Shown in pieces: positions 17,367 through 27,274 of a stretch of DNA of 64,000 bases. Both the position numbers and the translations under genes were made by a program. Within the stretch, counting starts at the first letter, position 1; every line of letters starts with the position of its first letter. Source of the stretch: an uncultured Trichococcus sp. (GTDB lineage: Bacteria > Bacillota > Bacilli > Lactobacillales > Aerococcaceae); NCBI RefSeq assembly GCF_963667775.1, contig NZ_OY764015.1, positions 1,195,168-1,259,167 on the forward strand, given 5' to 3'. Under the pieces are notes generated by a model. That model saw only the letters and a list, made by a program, of their open reading frames with translations. It was not told the origin of the DNA and did no database searches.

Positions 17367-17408
17367 GAAGAACCCTATCTACAAAGGAACTTGCTAATAG
17401 GGTTCTTC
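17367..17408 (-). terminator. Hairpin between valS and folC
   Basis: A perfect 12-base stem, GAAGAACCCTAT/ATAGGGTTCTTC, with an 18-base loop. The minus-strand side is followed by TTAAAT rather than a T-run, so it may attenuate or stabilise rather than stop transcription. Confidence 0.5.
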
Positions 17409-17434
17409 CTGTTCGATTCAATTGAATTCGCTGT

Positions 17435-20083
17435 TTAGACTAACTGCTCTTTTAAGGCAGCGATGCGTTCTTGAACGGCCGCCAATTTTTCGCGGTATTC
17501 CGTTCCTTTTTGTTTTTCCCCGTCGATTACAGCCTGAGGGGCTTTGCTGACGAATTTTTCGTTATTCAGTTTGCTTTCCACACGGTCGACTTCTTTGGTC
17601 AATTTCTCCGCTTCCTTTTCAAGACGGGAAATCTCATCTTCCAATTTGATCAGACCGGCCAACGGCATGTAGACTTCTCCGCCTGAGAAAACCGCAGTGA
17701 CGGCGTCGCTGGCAGCTTGGATATGCTGGCTGATTTCAAGTGTATCCGGATTGCAGAAGCGGACGATGTACGATTCGTTGGCGTGGAAAATCGCTTCAGT
17801 TGCTGCGTCATTCACTTTCAATTGCATCGGAACTTTCTTGGATAACGGCGTATTCATTTCAGCGCGGACATTGCGGACGCCGCGGATCAATTCAATCAGT
17901 TTCTCCATCGCTTCTTCAGCCGCTTCATCGATATGGCTTTCATCCGCTACCGGGTAGGCTGCCGTAACGATGGATTCGCCTTGATGCGGAACATTCTGCC
18001 AGATTTCTTCGGTGACGAACGGCATAACCGGATGCAGCAGGCGCAAAACATTATCCAAAACATAAGCCAAAATGCTGCGGGTTGTCTGCTTAGCGGCTTC
18101 ATTTTCCCCTTGCAGAACTTCTTTGGACATTTCGATATACCAATCACAGTAATCATCCCAGATGAAACGGTACAACAAACGACCGGCTTCCCCGAATTCA
18201 AACTTCTCGAACAGATCCGTCACTTTTGTGATCGTCTTGTTCAGGTTGGAAAGGATCCATTTATCGGCTATCGTCTTTTCCCCTGAAATGTCGATAGCAT
18301 CGAAAGTCAGATCTTCCAAATTAAGCAGCACATAACGGCTGGCATTCCAGATTTTGTTGATGAAGTTCCAGGATGCATCCATCTTCTCATAGCTGAAACG
18401 GACATCCTGACCCGGTGCGGAACCATTGGCCAAGAACCAACGCAGGGCATCCGCGCCGTATTTTTCGACGACTTCCATCGGATCGATCCCGTTGCCGAGC
18501 GATTTGCTCATTTTGCGTCCTTGCTCATCACGGATCAGACCATGGATCAGCACATTCTCAAACGGACGCTTTTCCGTGAACTCCAGACTCTGGAAAATCA
18601 TCCGGCTTACCCAGAAGAAGATGATGTCATATCCGGTCACCAACGTGCTGGTAGGGAAATAACGTTTGAAATCTTCTGCATCTTCATCCGGCCAGCCCAT
18701 CGTCGAGAACGGCCACAGCGCCGAACTGAACCATGTATCCAGGACATCCTCATCCTGCGTCCAGTTTTCACCGTCGCTCGGAGCTTCCATGCCTACGTAC
18801 ATTTCGCCGGTTTCTTTATGATACCAAGCTGGGATTTGATGTCCCCACCATAATTGACGGGAGATGACCCAGTCATGGACGTTGCCCATCCACGTCAGGA
18901 AAGTATTCTCAAATCGTTCCGGATAGAAGGAAACTTTTTCTTCTGCGGATTGATTTTCGACCGCACGCTCAGCCAATGGTTGCATTTTGACGAACCATTG
19001 CGTCGAGATGCGCGGTTCCACAACAACGTTTGTGCGTTCCGAATGTCCGACACTGTGGGTCATTTCCTCGATTTTGACCAAATAGCCAAGTTCTTCCATA
19101 TCTTTTACGATTGCCTTGCGTGCTGCAAAACGGTCCATGCCTGCGTATTTCCCTGCGGCTTCGTTCATCGTCGCATCATCGTTCATGACATTCACTTGCG
19201 GCAAATCATGACGCAAGCCAACTTCAAAGTCGTTCGGGTCATGAGCCGGCGTTATTTTTACGACACCGGTCCCGAAGTCCATTTCGACATAATCATCCGC
19301 AATGACAGGGATTTCCCGATTCACCAGCGGCAACGTCACGGTCTTGCCGATGAACTGCTGATATCTTTCATCTTCCGGATGAACCGCAACGGCAGTATCT
19401 CCCAACATAGTTTCCGGACGGGTAGTCGCCAATTCCAAGTATCCCGAACCATCGGTCATCGGATAACGGAAGTGATAGAAGGCGCCTTGGACGTCCTTAT
19501 GGATAACTTCAATATCGGATAACGCTGTTTTCGCCTTTGGATCCCAGTTGATGATGTATGCGCCGCGGTAAATCAAGCCTTTTTCGTACAAGCCGACGAA
19601 GACTTTACGGACTGCATCCGACAAACCATCATCGAGCGTGAATCGCTCTCGGTCATAATCAACGGAGATCCCCATTTTTCCCCATTGCTCGCGGATGACG
19701 CTTGCGTAGTCCTCTTTCCATTCCCAAACCTTGTCGACGAAGGCTTCACGGCCCAGGTCATAACGGGTAAGTCCGTCCTCAGCCAGTTTCGCTTCCACTT
19801 TGGCTTGGGTGGCGATGCCCGCGTGGTCCATACCCGGCAACCACAACGTATCGAACCCTTGCATACGTTTTTGGCGGATCAGCATATCCTGCAGCGTCAC
19901 ATCCCAGGCATGACCCAAATGCAGTCTTCCGGTTACATTCGGAGGCGGAATCACGATCGAATACGGCTTTTTGCTCTTGTCTCCGCTAGGCTTGAACAGC
20001 CCCGCTTCCACCCATTTTTGATATTTCCCAGATTCCACTTGCTGGGGTTGATACTTTGTCGGCATTGCGTCTGCTTTAGACAT
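17435..20083 (-). CDS. valS: Valyl-tRNA synthetase
   Basis: An 882-residue class I synthetase charging tRNA-Val. It has the HIGH motif as HLGH (55-58), KMSKS near residue 530, the CP1 editing domain between them, an anticodon-binding helical domain, and a C-terminal coiled coil (about 810-882). The start ATG (20083) follows AGAGGAAG. Expression is controlled by a T-box with a GTA specifier upstream (20121-20345). It heads the valS-folC-HAD-radC group. Confidence 0.98.
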   Translation of the reverse strand: MSKADAMPTKYQPQQVESGKYQKWVEAGLFKPSGDKSKKPYSIVIPPPNVTGRLHLGHAWDVTLQDMLIRQKRMQGFDTLWLPGMDHAGIATQAKVEAKLAEDGLTRYDLGREAFVDKVWEWKEDYASVIREQWGKMGISVDYDRERFTLDDGLSDAVRKVFVGLYEKGLIYRGAYIINWDPKAKTALSDIEVIHKDVQGAFYHFRYPMTDGSGYLELATTRPETMLGDTAVAVHPEDERYQQFIGKTVTLPLVNREIPVIADDYVEMDFGTGVVKITPAHDPNDFEVGLRHDLPQVNVMNDDATMNEAAGKYAGMDRFAARKAIVKDMEELGYLVKIEEMTHSVGHSERTNVVVEPRISTQWFVKMQPLAERAVENQSAEEKVSFYPERFENTFLTWMGNVHDWVISRQLWWGHQIPAWYHKETGEMYVGMEAPSDGENWTQDEDVLDTWFSSALWPFSTMGWPDEDAEDFKRYFPTSTLVTGYDIIFFWVSRMIFQSLEFTEKRPFENVLIHGLIRDEQGRKMSKSLGNGIDPMEVVEKYGADALRWFLANGSAPGQDVRFSYEKMDASWNFINKIWNASRYVLLNLEDLTFDAIDISGEKTIADKWILSNLNKTITKVTDLFEKFEFGEAGRLLYRFIWDDYCDWYIEMSKEVLQGENEAAKQTTRSILAYVLDNVLRLLHPVMPFVTEEIWQNVPHQGESIVTAAYPVADESHIDEAAEEAMEKLIELIRGVRNVRAEMNTPLSKKVPMQLKVNDAATEAIFHANESYIVRFCNPDTLEISQHIQAASDAVTAVFSGGEVYMPLAGLIKLEDEISRLEKEAEKLTKEVDRVESKLNNEKFVSKAPQAVIDGEKQKGTEYREKLAAVQERIAALKEQLV

Positions 20084-20120
20084 TCAGCCACTTCCTCTCT
20101 TTTTTCATAAATTTGTTGCG

Positions 20121-20345
20121 AAAAAAAACGCCCTGCATACGAATATGCAGGACGATATGAATCGCGGTACCACCTAAATTACAGGGAACGGATCCCTGTC
20201 TCTCTTTTTGATAACGGAGCATACTCCGAGCCGCGCTACCCAGTCCGCAGACCTTCACACAACTTGCTCACAAGCTACTTCACTTTCCTTCCCCAAAAAA
20301 GCTTTCACCAATCGCTTTTCTCTCTTGTGTGGTTCCGGACAAGCT
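20121..20345 (-). promoter_or_regulatory. T-box riboswitch, valine specifier, for valS
   Basis: The T-box core GGTGGTACCGCGA (about 20163-20175 on the minus strand) precedes terminator stem CCTGCATA/TATGCAGG (20132-20150) and an eight-base T-run (20121-20128). The specifier in the stem I internal loop reads GTA (20276-20278, minus strand), preceded by GAA and followed by CTTGTGAGC. It matches the gene it controls, which validates the reading frame used for the His T-box. Confidence 0.92.
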
Positions 20346-20380
20346 ACTCTTCTTGATCGACGCTTTATTTATTCTTCACT

Positions 20381-20409
20381 AGTTTAGCACCTTTTGATTG
20401 AAATCTCAA
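20381..20409 (-). promoter_or_regulatory. valS promoter
   Basis: TTGAGA (20404-20409) and TAAACT (20381-20386) on the minus strand have 17-base spacing, just after the tpx stop codon. Confidence 0.6.
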
Positions 20410-20414
20410 TGCGA

Positions 20415-20909
20415 TTAGAGTAATTTTTTGGCAGCTGCCAATGCCGCTTCTTCATTCGGTTCCGTTGCGATTTCAGGAACGATTTCCATATAGGAAAGAA
20501 TCCCTTCTTTGTCGATGACAAAAACGCTGCGCGCTAGCTTGTTGCCCATTTTTGGAATTTTAAGTCCATAAGCTTCACCGAATTCGCCAGCATCATCATG
20601 CAGCATCTGCATATCGATGCCGTTTGCAGAGCACCAGTTGACCAATTCTTCTTTTGTGTTTCTCGAAACCGACAGCAAGGTCAAGCCTTCGATGTTGGCT
20701 GCCGTCTCGTTGAATGTGCGTGTTTGTTTGTCGCAGACGCTCGTGTTGATGTCCGGGAATACGCTGATCAGAACAACCGAACCGCGCAGATCATCCAAAG
20801 AAACCTTTTCGTCTTCTGTGTTTTGCAACGAAAATGCCGGTGCCTTCTCCCCTACTACGGGTTGCGTCCCTAAAACCTCAATCGTCTCACCTTTTAATGT
20901 CACTTGCAT
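20415..20909 (-). CDS. tpx: Thiol peroxidase
   Basis: A 164-residue atypical 2-Cys peroxiredoxin, reducing hydrogen and organic peroxides with thioredoxin. The peroxidatic Cys is at 59 (NTSVCDKQ, preceded by FPD and T57), and the resolving Cys at 93 (NWCSANG). These match the C60/C94-type pair of the family. The N-terminal motif VTLKG is typical. It appears to be monocistronic. Its 3' end abuts the valS promoter. Confidence 0.96.
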   Translation of the reverse strand: MQVTLKGETIEVLGTQPVVGEKAPAFSLQNTEDEKVSLDDLRGSVVLISVFPDINTSVCDKQTRTFNETAANIEGLTLLSVSRNTKEELVNWCSANGIDMQMLHDDAGEFGEAYGLKIPKMGNKLARSVFVIDKEGILSYMEIVPEIATEPNEEAALAAAKKLL

Positions 20910-20992
20910 GAATACATTCCCCCTTATCCGATAATACTTTCATTATACAGATAAGCGGCGATTTGTGGTAAGGATACGCTCCTGAAGGCAAG

Positions 20993-22207
20993 TTAGAGCA
21001 AATCCGAAAAGAGCGCTTCATCTTGGCTGGCAGTGTCCTCCCGGCCATTTATGCTCGACACTACAATGCCTGCAACAGCGCGCGCAACGAGTGGTTCCAC
21101 ATCAAGCAGCGCTTCAAAACGTCTGGCTTTATCCAAGTGCGGTTTCGTTTTTGGCGCTGGCGGTGCAAAAATAGTGCAGCAGTCCTCGAACGGTTGCACA
21201 GACAAATCAAAGGTATCGATTTTTTGTGCCAAATCGATGATTTCCAATTTGTCCATCGTTGCGACGGGACGAATGATCGGCGTCGTTGTGACATCGTTGA
21301 TGGCAACCATACTTTCCAGCGTCTGGGAAGCGACCTGGGCCAAAGATTCCCCATTGAAGATAGCCAGCCCTTTACGTTCGGCTCTGATGGCATCGGTGAT
21401 CCGCAGCATCATCCGGCGCGTGATCGTCATCAGATAATCCGCTGGCACCTTCTCCTTGATTTCCTCCTGAATTTCCGTGAACGGGACTTCGATGAACTGG
21501 AGTTCCCCGCCGAATCTGATCAACTTGGCCGCCAAGTCCTTGGCCTTCTGCAACGCTTGCGGACTTGTGTATGGCGGACTGTGGAAGTGCACCGCCTCGA
21601 TCTTTACGCCACGCTTCATGGCAAGGTAACCGGCCACCGGCGAATCGATGCCACCGGAAAGCATGAGCATACCTCTGCCGCTGGAACCGACAGGCAAGCC
21701 GCCAGCCCCTTGATGGGTTTGCGTACTCAGCATGATACCGCTGGTTTTGATGTCTACGCGCACAAGGATATCCGGCTGCTTCATCTTGACCGAAATGCCA
21801 GGGAAAGCATCCAGAACGGTTGCCCCCAGCTCGGCATTCATGAAGGTCGTGTCATGCTCGTAGTCATGATCCGAGCGGCGCGTAGCTATTTTGAACGTCT
21901 TTCCGGCCGTGTCCATTTTGCCAAGCAACTCCACCAAGACCCGTTTCACTTCATCAAGATCACGTGAAACGAGATAGACCGGCGAATAATTTTGGATGCC
22001 GAACACGTATTGCAGACGATCGATAATAACGGCCTCGTCAGCTCCGTTCAATTCCAACAACATAAAATCGTGTTCGGATTTGATTTTGATCTGCGGATGG
22101 TCCTTTGTGACCATTCTGACATTTTGCGCCAACTGCTGGACAAAACGTTTTTTGTTTTTCCCTTTGGTCGATAATTCGCCAAAACGGATTTGAATGTGCG
22201 TTTCCAT
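20993..22207 (-). CDS. thiI: tRNA 4-thiouridine synthase ThiI
   Basis: A 404-residue enzyme that adenylates U8 of tRNA and inserts sulfur, also feeding thiazole synthesis in some species. There is an N-terminal ferredoxin-like and THUMP region (about 1-165), then the PP-loop LSGGIDSP (183-190). The C-terminal rhodanese domain of the E. coli form is absent, as in most Gram-positives, so sulfur must come from the adjacent desulfurase. The start ATG (22207) lies 33 bases after that gene's stop. Confidence 0.95.
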   Translation of the reverse strand: METHIQIRFGELSTKGKNKKRFVQQLAQNVRMVTKDHPQIKIKSEHDFMLLELNGADEAVIIDRLQYVFGIQNYSPVYLVSRDLDEVKRVLVELLGKMDTAGKTFKIATRRSDHDYEHDTTFMNAELGATVLDAFPGISVKMKQPDILVRVDIKTSGIMLSTQTHQGAGGLPVGSSGRGMLMLSGGIDSPVAGYLAMKRGVKIEAVHFHSPPYTSPQALQKAKDLAAKLIRFGGELQFIEVPFTEIQEEIKEKVPADYLMTITRRMMLRITDAIRAERKGLAIFNGESLAQVASQTLESMVAINDVTTTPIIRPVATMDKLEIIDLAQKIDTFDLSVQPFEDCCTIFAPPAPKTKPHLDKARRFEALLDVEPLVARAVAGIVVSSINGREDTASQDEALFSDLL

Positions 22208-22240
22208 TTTATGTTCTCTTCCAATCTGTCTGTTATTATT

Positions 22241-23377
22241 CTATTGTATTTTTTGGAACTGTTTATGCAGCGTCCGGAAATGTCCGATGAAGGCTTCCGC
22301 TTCCGCTTCTGTATTCTCGCCGGAAAGGCTTATCCGGACTGCACACTGGCTCCAGGAAAGCGGCACGCCCATCGACCCCAGCGTGTAGGGAGTACCTTTC
22401 TTTCTGCTTGAGCAGGCGCTTGTCGTCGAGATGAAGATGTCCTGGCTTTCAAAAGCATGGACCATCACTTCTCCCCTGACGCCTTTCATGGCAAAACAGA
22501 GGATATGGCCGGCGCCATCTTCGGGCGAAAAGATTCGGACATCTTCATATTCCGAAAGGGCAGCAAACAACTTACGACGGACCAACTGTTCCTGCTTGCG
22601 GCTCGAGGTCCCATTTTCCAGCGTCATGCGTAAGGCTTTCGCCATCGCTGCAACTCCCCCGACATTCTCCGTCGTGCTGCGCATGCCCGCTTCTTGCCCG
22701 CCCCCCGTCAACAATGGCGCAATCCGTTTACCATGTTTCTTGTAAAGGATGCCGACACCTTTTGGACCGTGGAATTTGTGTGCTGAAAGCGACAAGAGAT
22801 CCACACGGGGATGCCGGATCAACGGCTCGCATTCACCTACAGCCTGTACGGCATCCACATGGAAATGGACCCACGGATAATTTTCCAGCAGTTCGCCGAT
22901 AGCCTCGATCGGCTGGATGCTGCCGACTTCATTATTGATGGCCATGACGCTCACCAGGACCGTGTCTTTTCTTATCGCTTTCTCAAGTTCCTCGATAGAT
23001 ACGATTCCGTCCGCGTCGACAGGCAGATAGGTGATTTCAAACCCCAACTTCCCCAACTGCTCAAGCGATTTTGAGACAGCAGGATGTTCGACAGAAGAAG
23101 CGATCAGATGTTTTCCGGCAGCGAACTTTTCCATCGCTGTGCCTTTGATTGCCCAGTTGTCGCTCTCCGTACCGCCGCTCGTGAAGAAAATCTCATCTGG
23201 ATGGACACCCAGTAACTGGGCGATCTGTTTGCGCGACTGCTGAAGCAACGCATCCGCCTCATTGCCTAATCTGTGCAGACTGGAAGGATTCCCAAAAAAT
23301 TGCTCATTGACCTTTCGGTAAGTATCCAAAACCTCCGGATACATTTTCGTAGTTGCACTGTTGTCAAAATAAATCAT
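22241..23377 (-). CDS. Cysteine desulfurase (NifS/IscS family, ThiI partner)
   Basis: A 378-residue PLP-dependent desulfurase, NifZ-like by context. The PLP lysine is K201 in SAHKFHGPKG. The persulfide Cys is at 322 in TSACSSRK, on the short loop seen in group I enzymes. It lies directly upstream of the rhodanese-less thiI, so it probably passes sulfur to ThiI for s4U8 in tRNA. A role in general Fe-S assembly is less likely from the position. Confidence 0.93.
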   Translation of the reverse strand: MIYFDNSATTKMYPEVLDTYRKVNEQFFGNPSSLHRLGNEADALLQQSRKQIAQLLGVHPDEIFFTSGGTESDNWAIKGTAMEKFAAGKHLIASSVEHPAVSKSLEQLGKLGFEITYLPVDADGIVSIEELEKAIRKDTVLVSVMAINNEVGSIQPIEAIGELLENYPWVHFHVDAVQAVGECEPLIRHPRVDLLSLSAHKFHGPKGVGILYKKHGKRIAPLLTGGGQEAGMRSTTENVGGVAAMAKALRMTLENGTSSRKQEQLVRRKLFAALSEYEDVRIFSPEDGAGHILCFAMKGVRGEVMVHAFESQDIFISTTSACSSRKKGTPYTLGSMGVPLSWSQCAVRISLSGENTEAEAEAFIGHFRTLHKQFQKIQ

Positions 23378-23500
23378 CTATATCTACACTTCCTTAATAA
23401 CTTTGCACCCTTGCCGGGACATCCTATCCATTATATAGAAAACTCTTGGCCATTAAAAGCTTACGGCTTAATTTTATTTCGTTCTCATAAAAGAGTGTCC

Positions 23501-23533
23501 AAAAAGGGGCCGAGACAATGTCCCGACCCCCTG
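23501..23533 (-). terminator. ezrA terminator
   Basis: GGGG-CCGAGACAATGTCCCG-ACCCC folds on itself, with a T-run on the minus strand. The inner GAGACA-N-TGTC core matches the csp terminator at 14185-14218. Confidence 0.75.
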
Positions 23534-23552
23534 TGTCTTATTGGTTCTGCAT

Positions 23553-25271
23553 TTAATAGTAGCGGCGATTTTTTTCTTCCTGATAGGATTCTTCCACTTT
23601 GCGGGCAGCCCCTGCTTCTACGCGGTTCAACGGAATTCTGATGGCTTCCAACGCACCTTCATAGTCATATTCGCGGTGGAAAAGCACCAAAGCTTTGTTG
23701 ATGGCATTTTCGATTTCCACATGCGAATGACGAAAACGGTTTGCGTACTGGATCATGTATTCCGTCAGCATGGCATTGTCGACAATAGCTTGGGTTTGGT
23801 TATCCAACATTTCGATGTCCTCTTCGCACATCTTGGAAATCGCATCGATTTCGTCCATGTCGATCTTCACGCGGTTCAATTTGGAAGCCAAATCTTCGAT
23901 GCGATCCGTGACCGAGAAGAAAAGATCCAAATAGACTTTAGGCAAACCAGGCAGATGGTATTTTTCGATGGTGCGCTTCATGTTGCGCATATCCAACTCA
24001 TAGAGATCGATGCTGTCCTTGATTTCCTTTTCACGGTTGCGCAGATCACTGAGGTTGCTGACCAACTCAGACTGTTCTTTGTCGATTTCGGAAAGGCGTT
24101 GGCTGATTTTTTCGTAATAGTCGCGGACAACCGAATAAGAAATTTCATGTTCCTTCATCATCTTGTCATAATAACGCAAGGCTTCGTTTTCTTTCAATAG
24201 TTGCTCTTCGAACTCTTGCGCGCGGCCCAATTCATTCCTGTTCAAGAAGTAGTTCTGTGAAACACGATCGATTTCAAGCAACACATAGCGGTTGCTCTGC
24301 AGGACATGATCCATTTTCTTTTGCAGATTCGCAGTATGGCGGCCAACAAAATCCTTGGCTTCCATTTCTTTCTCCATGATGGCATAGACCGCTTCGATAT
24401 CGCGTTCGACCTTATCCATCTTTTTGCCGGCTTCATTGATGTCGGCAAGTCCGATGGAATCTTTCGCTTCCTGGATTTCTTTTTCGACCGCAGCGATTTC
24501 AGCTGAGACATCCACACCTTCGAAAATGTATTTTTCATCCAACAGGCGTTGATAGCCATCTTTCAGATCATTCACTTGCTCTTCGTACTCGGTCTTGATT
24601 TTTTCGTTCAACTCAGGAATCTTTTCGACGACTTCTTCCATCACCAACAAATCCTGCTCGATACGCGATAAAATTTCTTTGGCTTCCATATGGTCGCCCT
24701 CGTTTGTCAATGAATTGAATTTCGTGAAATCCAACTCCATGTAATTCAGGTTCTTCTCCAACGTTTCGATGGCCGGACCGAATGTAAAGCTGTGCGCCAA
24801 TAATTGCTTGCGGATTTTATTGTAACGTTCCTGGACTTCTTCCAACTCTTTGCGGTTTTCCTGCGCACTTTCCAATAGTTTTTCGAGTGCCTTGTTCACT
24901 TTTTCGACGCTGTTCTTCGTTTCGTCGATCAACTGATCCGCTTGCGAAATGGCTTGCTTCGCCTTGATGAAATTCATGCGTTGGATGTATTGTTCGGCAC
25001 TGACCAGCGCCGCCTCAATTTCAGGATACTGAAAACGTGTGATGGTCTGCCAGGTCGCTTGCCAACTCTCATATGTGCGCTTCGTTTGCCCTGTCAAATT
25101 CATATTTTTCAACGTGAACAGGTTGTCGGCCACCGGTATGGCCATCGCTTTTTGTTTCTTTTCATCAATTGCTTTGATCCGATTCGCTTGTTGCCTCGTC
25201 AAATACATGATCGCACCATACCCGATCAATACTAATAATATTATCGCTACTAACCAATATATAAACTCCAT
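23553..25271 (-). CDS. ezrA: Septation ring formation regulator EzrA
   Basis: A 572-residue protein with one N-terminal membrane span (about 3-24) followed by almost continuous coiled coil in spectrin-like repeats to the end. EzrA restrains and positions FtsZ rings at midcell. ATG 25271 is chosen because the GGAGG site lies 8 bases before it; a GTG 15 bases upstream overlaps the site. It stands apart from the dcw cluster, next to the thiI genes. Confidence 0.95.
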   Translation of the reverse strand: MEFIYWLVAIILLVLIGYGAIMYLTRQQANRIKAIDEKKQKAMAIPVADNLFTLKNMNLTGQTKRTYESWQATWQTITRFQYPEIEAALVSAEQYIQRMNFIKAKQAISQADQLIDETKNSVEKVNKALEKLLESAQENRKELEEVQERYNKIRKQLLAHSFTFGPAIETLEKNLNYMELDFTKFNSLTNEGDHMEAKEILSRIEQDLLVMEEVVEKIPELNEKIKTEYEEQVNDLKDGYQRLLDEKYIFEGVDVSAEIAAVEKEIQEAKDSIGLADINEAGKKMDKVERDIEAVYAIMEKEMEAKDFVGRHTANLQKKMDHVLQSNRYVLLEIDRVSQNYFLNRNELGRAQEFEEQLLKENEALRYYDKMMKEHEISYSVVRDYYEKISQRLSEIDKEQSELVSNLSDLRNREKEIKDSIDLYELDMRNMKRTIEKYHLPGLPKVYLDLFFSVTDRIEDLASKLNRVKIDMDEIDAISKMCEEDIEMLDNQTQAIVDNAMLTEYMIQYANRFRHSHVEIENAINKALVLFHREYDYEGALEAIRIPLNRVEAGAARKVEESYQEEKNRRYY

Positions 25272-25348
25272 CAATAAATCCTCCACCTATTCCGACAATT
25301 TCGTTTATTTGATTTAAAATTGAAAACGCCCAATATATCTCATTTTTT

Positions 25349-25377
25349 AGTATAACATAGAAAGAACCAATCAGAAA
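25349..25377 (-). promoter_or_regulatory. Probable ezrA promoter
   Basis: On the minus strand TTTCTG (25372-25377) and TATACT (25349-25354) are 17 bases apart. Confidence 0.5.
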
Positions 25378-25467
25378 CCAGAAAATAATATGGAAACTTA
25401 ATTCCTTCGATTGGGCTACCTCAAGTGTTCCACCGCTGTGCAAACTATGAAAAACATCACTTTTTCA

Positions 25468-25496
25468 TTGCATTAACTGATGTTATTTGGTAAAAT
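25468..25496 (+). promoter_or_regulatory. rpsD promoter
   Basis: TTGCAT (25468-25473) and TAAAAT (25491-25496) are 17 bases apart. The predicted start near 25503 leaves a leader of about 180 bases. Confidence 0.7.
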
Positions 25497-25502
25497 AACC
25501 TT

Positions 25503-25672
25503 TGTGTAAAATAATGCAGCGAGAAAGAAGCACCCGCGTCAACAGTTCATCGCCATCTGTAGATGGTTCAATTGCGTACCCTTGCGGCTGCATAAGGTGA
25601 AGATTGAAGGATGACCTGCACGCATTGCTGACTTATCATTCTTATTTTACTCCAAAAATCAAACATTTATTG
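25503..25672 (+). ncRNA. Structured leader of rpsD (probable S4 autoregulatory element)
   Basis: The leader holds nested complementary blocks: TGCAGC with GCTGCA closing a domain (about 25513-25593), an inner perfect CCATCT-GT-AGATGG hairpin, and a later AGGT/ACCT pairing near the gene. S4 represses rpsD through its leader in Bacillus. No covariance comparison could be done, so the identity is inferred. Confidence 0.5.
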
Positions 25673-25685
25673 GAGGAATTTTATT

Positions 25686-26297
25686 ATGTCACGTTATACA
25701 GGACCAAGTTGGAAACAAGCTCGTCGTCTAGGCATCTCCCTTTTGGGAACAGGTAAAGAATTGGAGCGTCGTCCATACGTTCCAGGTCAACACGGCCCTA
25801 ACAACCGTAAAAAATTATCTGAATATGCTATGCAATTGCAAGAAAAACAAAAATTGCGTCACATGTACGGCATGAACGAACGTCAATTCGCAACTTTATT
25901 CAAAAAAGCTGGTAAAATCAAAGAAGGTAAACAAGGTGTTAACTTCATGATCTTATTGGAACAACGTTTGGATAACGTAGTTTACCGTTTAGGTTTGGCT
26001 TCTACTCGTCGTCAAGCACGTCAATTAGTCAACCACGGTCACGTAACTGTCGATGGCAAACGTGTTGATATCCCTTCATACGAAGTGGCTGTTGGCCAAG
26101 TAATCGGCTTGCGCGAAAAATCCAAAAACTTGGTAGTTGTTAAAGCAGCTTCTGAAGCTTTGTTCGGACGTCCTGACTTCATTACTTTTGACGAAGAAAA
26201 ATTGGAAGGTTCATTGAACCGTCTGCCAGTTCGCGAAGAATTGCCAGCTGAAATCGATGAGTCATTCGTAGTAGAATACTACAACAAACTGGGCTAA
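25686..26297 (+). CDS. rpsD: 30S ribosomal protein S4
   Basis: A 203-residue primary 16S rRNA-binding protein. It starts [16 protein letters not shown]. The S4 RNA-binding domain (about 93-155) includes [20 protein letters not shown]. The zinc-type Cys cluster is absent. A strong GGAGG lies before the ATG. The codon use is visibly biased to preferred codons, as expected for a highly expressed gene. It stands alone, with its own leader and terminator. Confidence 0.98.
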   Translation: MSRYTGPSWKQARRLGISLLGTGKELERRPYVPGQHGPNNRKKLSEYAMQLQEKQKLRHMYGMNERQFATLFKKAGKIKEGKQGVNFMILLEQRLDNVVYRLGLASTRRQARQLVNHGHVTVDGKRVDIPSYEVAVGQVIGLREKSKNLVVVKAASEALFGRPDFITFDEEKLEGSLNRLPVREELPAEIDESFVVEYYNKLG

Positions 26298-26320
26298 TCT
26301 CCCCGGAGAGCGGCATCAAG

Positions 26321-26352
26321 GAAACGGCAAAGCAATTTGCCGTTTCTTTTTG
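26321..26352 (+). terminator. rpsD terminator
   Basis: GAAACGGCAAA/TTTGCCGTTTC stem followed by TTTTT. Confidence 0.85.
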
Positions 26353-26357
26353 TACAG

Positions 26358-26483
26358 GAAAAGCGGAACGGGTTCGTTCAGCCCTGAAAGAAATTTAGGA
26401 AATCTGGCCCTGAATGAGCATCGCAGAGCGCAATGGGTCAGATTTATCTAATTTCCGAAGGGCTAACCCGTGAAGCTAGCCAA
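26358..26483 (+). repeat. Structured repeat, short copy (B)
   Basis: About 125 bases fold into one long hairpin. The basal arms are ACGGGTT and AGCCCT against AGGGCT and AACCCGT. The mid-stem is AAATTTAGGAAATCTG...CCC (26391-26410) against GGGTCAGATTTATCTAATTT (26435-26454). The apical loop carries TGAGCATCGCAGAGCGCAAT (26415-26434), identical but for one base to 2870-2889 of copy A. The left boundary GAAAAGC-GAACGGGTTCG and right boundary TCCGAAGGGCTAACCCGTG are shared with copy A. Like copy A it sits downstream of a plus-strand gene and faces a convergent gene's terminator. Confidence 0.8.
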
Positions 26484-26514
26484 CGTTTTGGATGCTCAAA
26501 ATATTTTTCAAGCC

Positions 26515-26554
26515 AAAAAGGACTGGACAGCAATTCCGCTGTCCAGTCCTTTTT
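26515..26554. terminator. Bidirectional terminator between copy B and the DUF1054 gene
   Basis: A perfect 17-base stem, AAAAAGGACTGGACAGC with its complement, has a six-base loop and A/T runs on both sides. Confidence 0.9.
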
Positions 26555-26576
26555 GGTTTTGGTTTGGGTTCCGCGA

Positions 26577-27203
26577 TTATCGATACTGTTCCATGCAAGC
26601 CCGATAGATCGGCAGCAGTTCCCGGAGAGTATCCTCCATAACAGCCAGTGTGCCTGCTTCAGTCGCAAGGCGTGGATCAGAAGGCGCCAATTTGCGGCCG
26701 ATCAACAGTTCGGCTTTCTTCACATCCCGCAATCGGATCAGGACAGACTCCCAATCGACAGCCTCCAGCGGAAGCACAGCCGGAACGGTATGGTCGACCG
26801 AAACGACGTAATCACGCGGTAATCTTTCCAATTCCGGAGTCCGCTCCAATAAAGCGGCCGCCATTTCTTTCTCTTTGATGGGTTGGTCGATCAGACAAAG
26901 GTAGAAGCTGACCCCTTCCTTCGCAATCCCGATTTGGAAGTGAGGATATTTCTTGTAGCCCCTCGCATCCCCACCGATGGCGCACCAGGTATTCTCGGGC
27001 GCATATTTTGTACGGCGCAGATGTTTGGCGACATGTACGGGCACCGACTCGGCACCCTCTTCCGAAACGATGAGGCGGGCAACCGCTTCTGCAAAATGCC
27101 GGAACTTGGGCTGGATCCGTTCGCGGATGCCTGCCATCCTTTCATCGAGTCCCTGAATGTCAAAAACGTTGAAGTCTGCCTTATCGAAATGATAACCTGC
27201 CAA
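26577..27203 (-). CDS. DUF1054 (UPF0637/YktB-like) protein
   Basis: A 208-residue protein of unknown function. It resembles the YktB family by its length and segments such as FDIQGLDERMAGIR and KYPHFQIGI. No catalytic motif is evident and no signal peptide or membrane span is seen. The TTG start (27203) is preferred because AGAGGTG precedes it; longer frames lack a ribosome site and run into the iron-transport operon's end. It follows the siderophore binding protein by 71 bases and could be read through from it. Confidence 0.8.
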   Translation of the reverse strand: MAGYHFDKADFNVFDIQGLDERMAGIRERIQPKFRHFAEAVARLIVSEEGAESVPVHVAKHLRRTKYAPENTWCAIGGDARGYKKYPHFQIGIAKEGVSFYLCLIDQPIKEKEMAAALLERTPELERLPRDYVVSVDHTVPAVLPLEAVDWESVLIRLRDVKKAELLIGRKLAPSDPRLATEAGTLAVMEDTLRELLPIYRACMEQYR

Positions 27204-27274
27204 ATTTTGTGCACCTCTTTCTGATTTGCTTCCATCATTATAGAGAAAAAACCAGAAGATGGACAATCTTTTGC

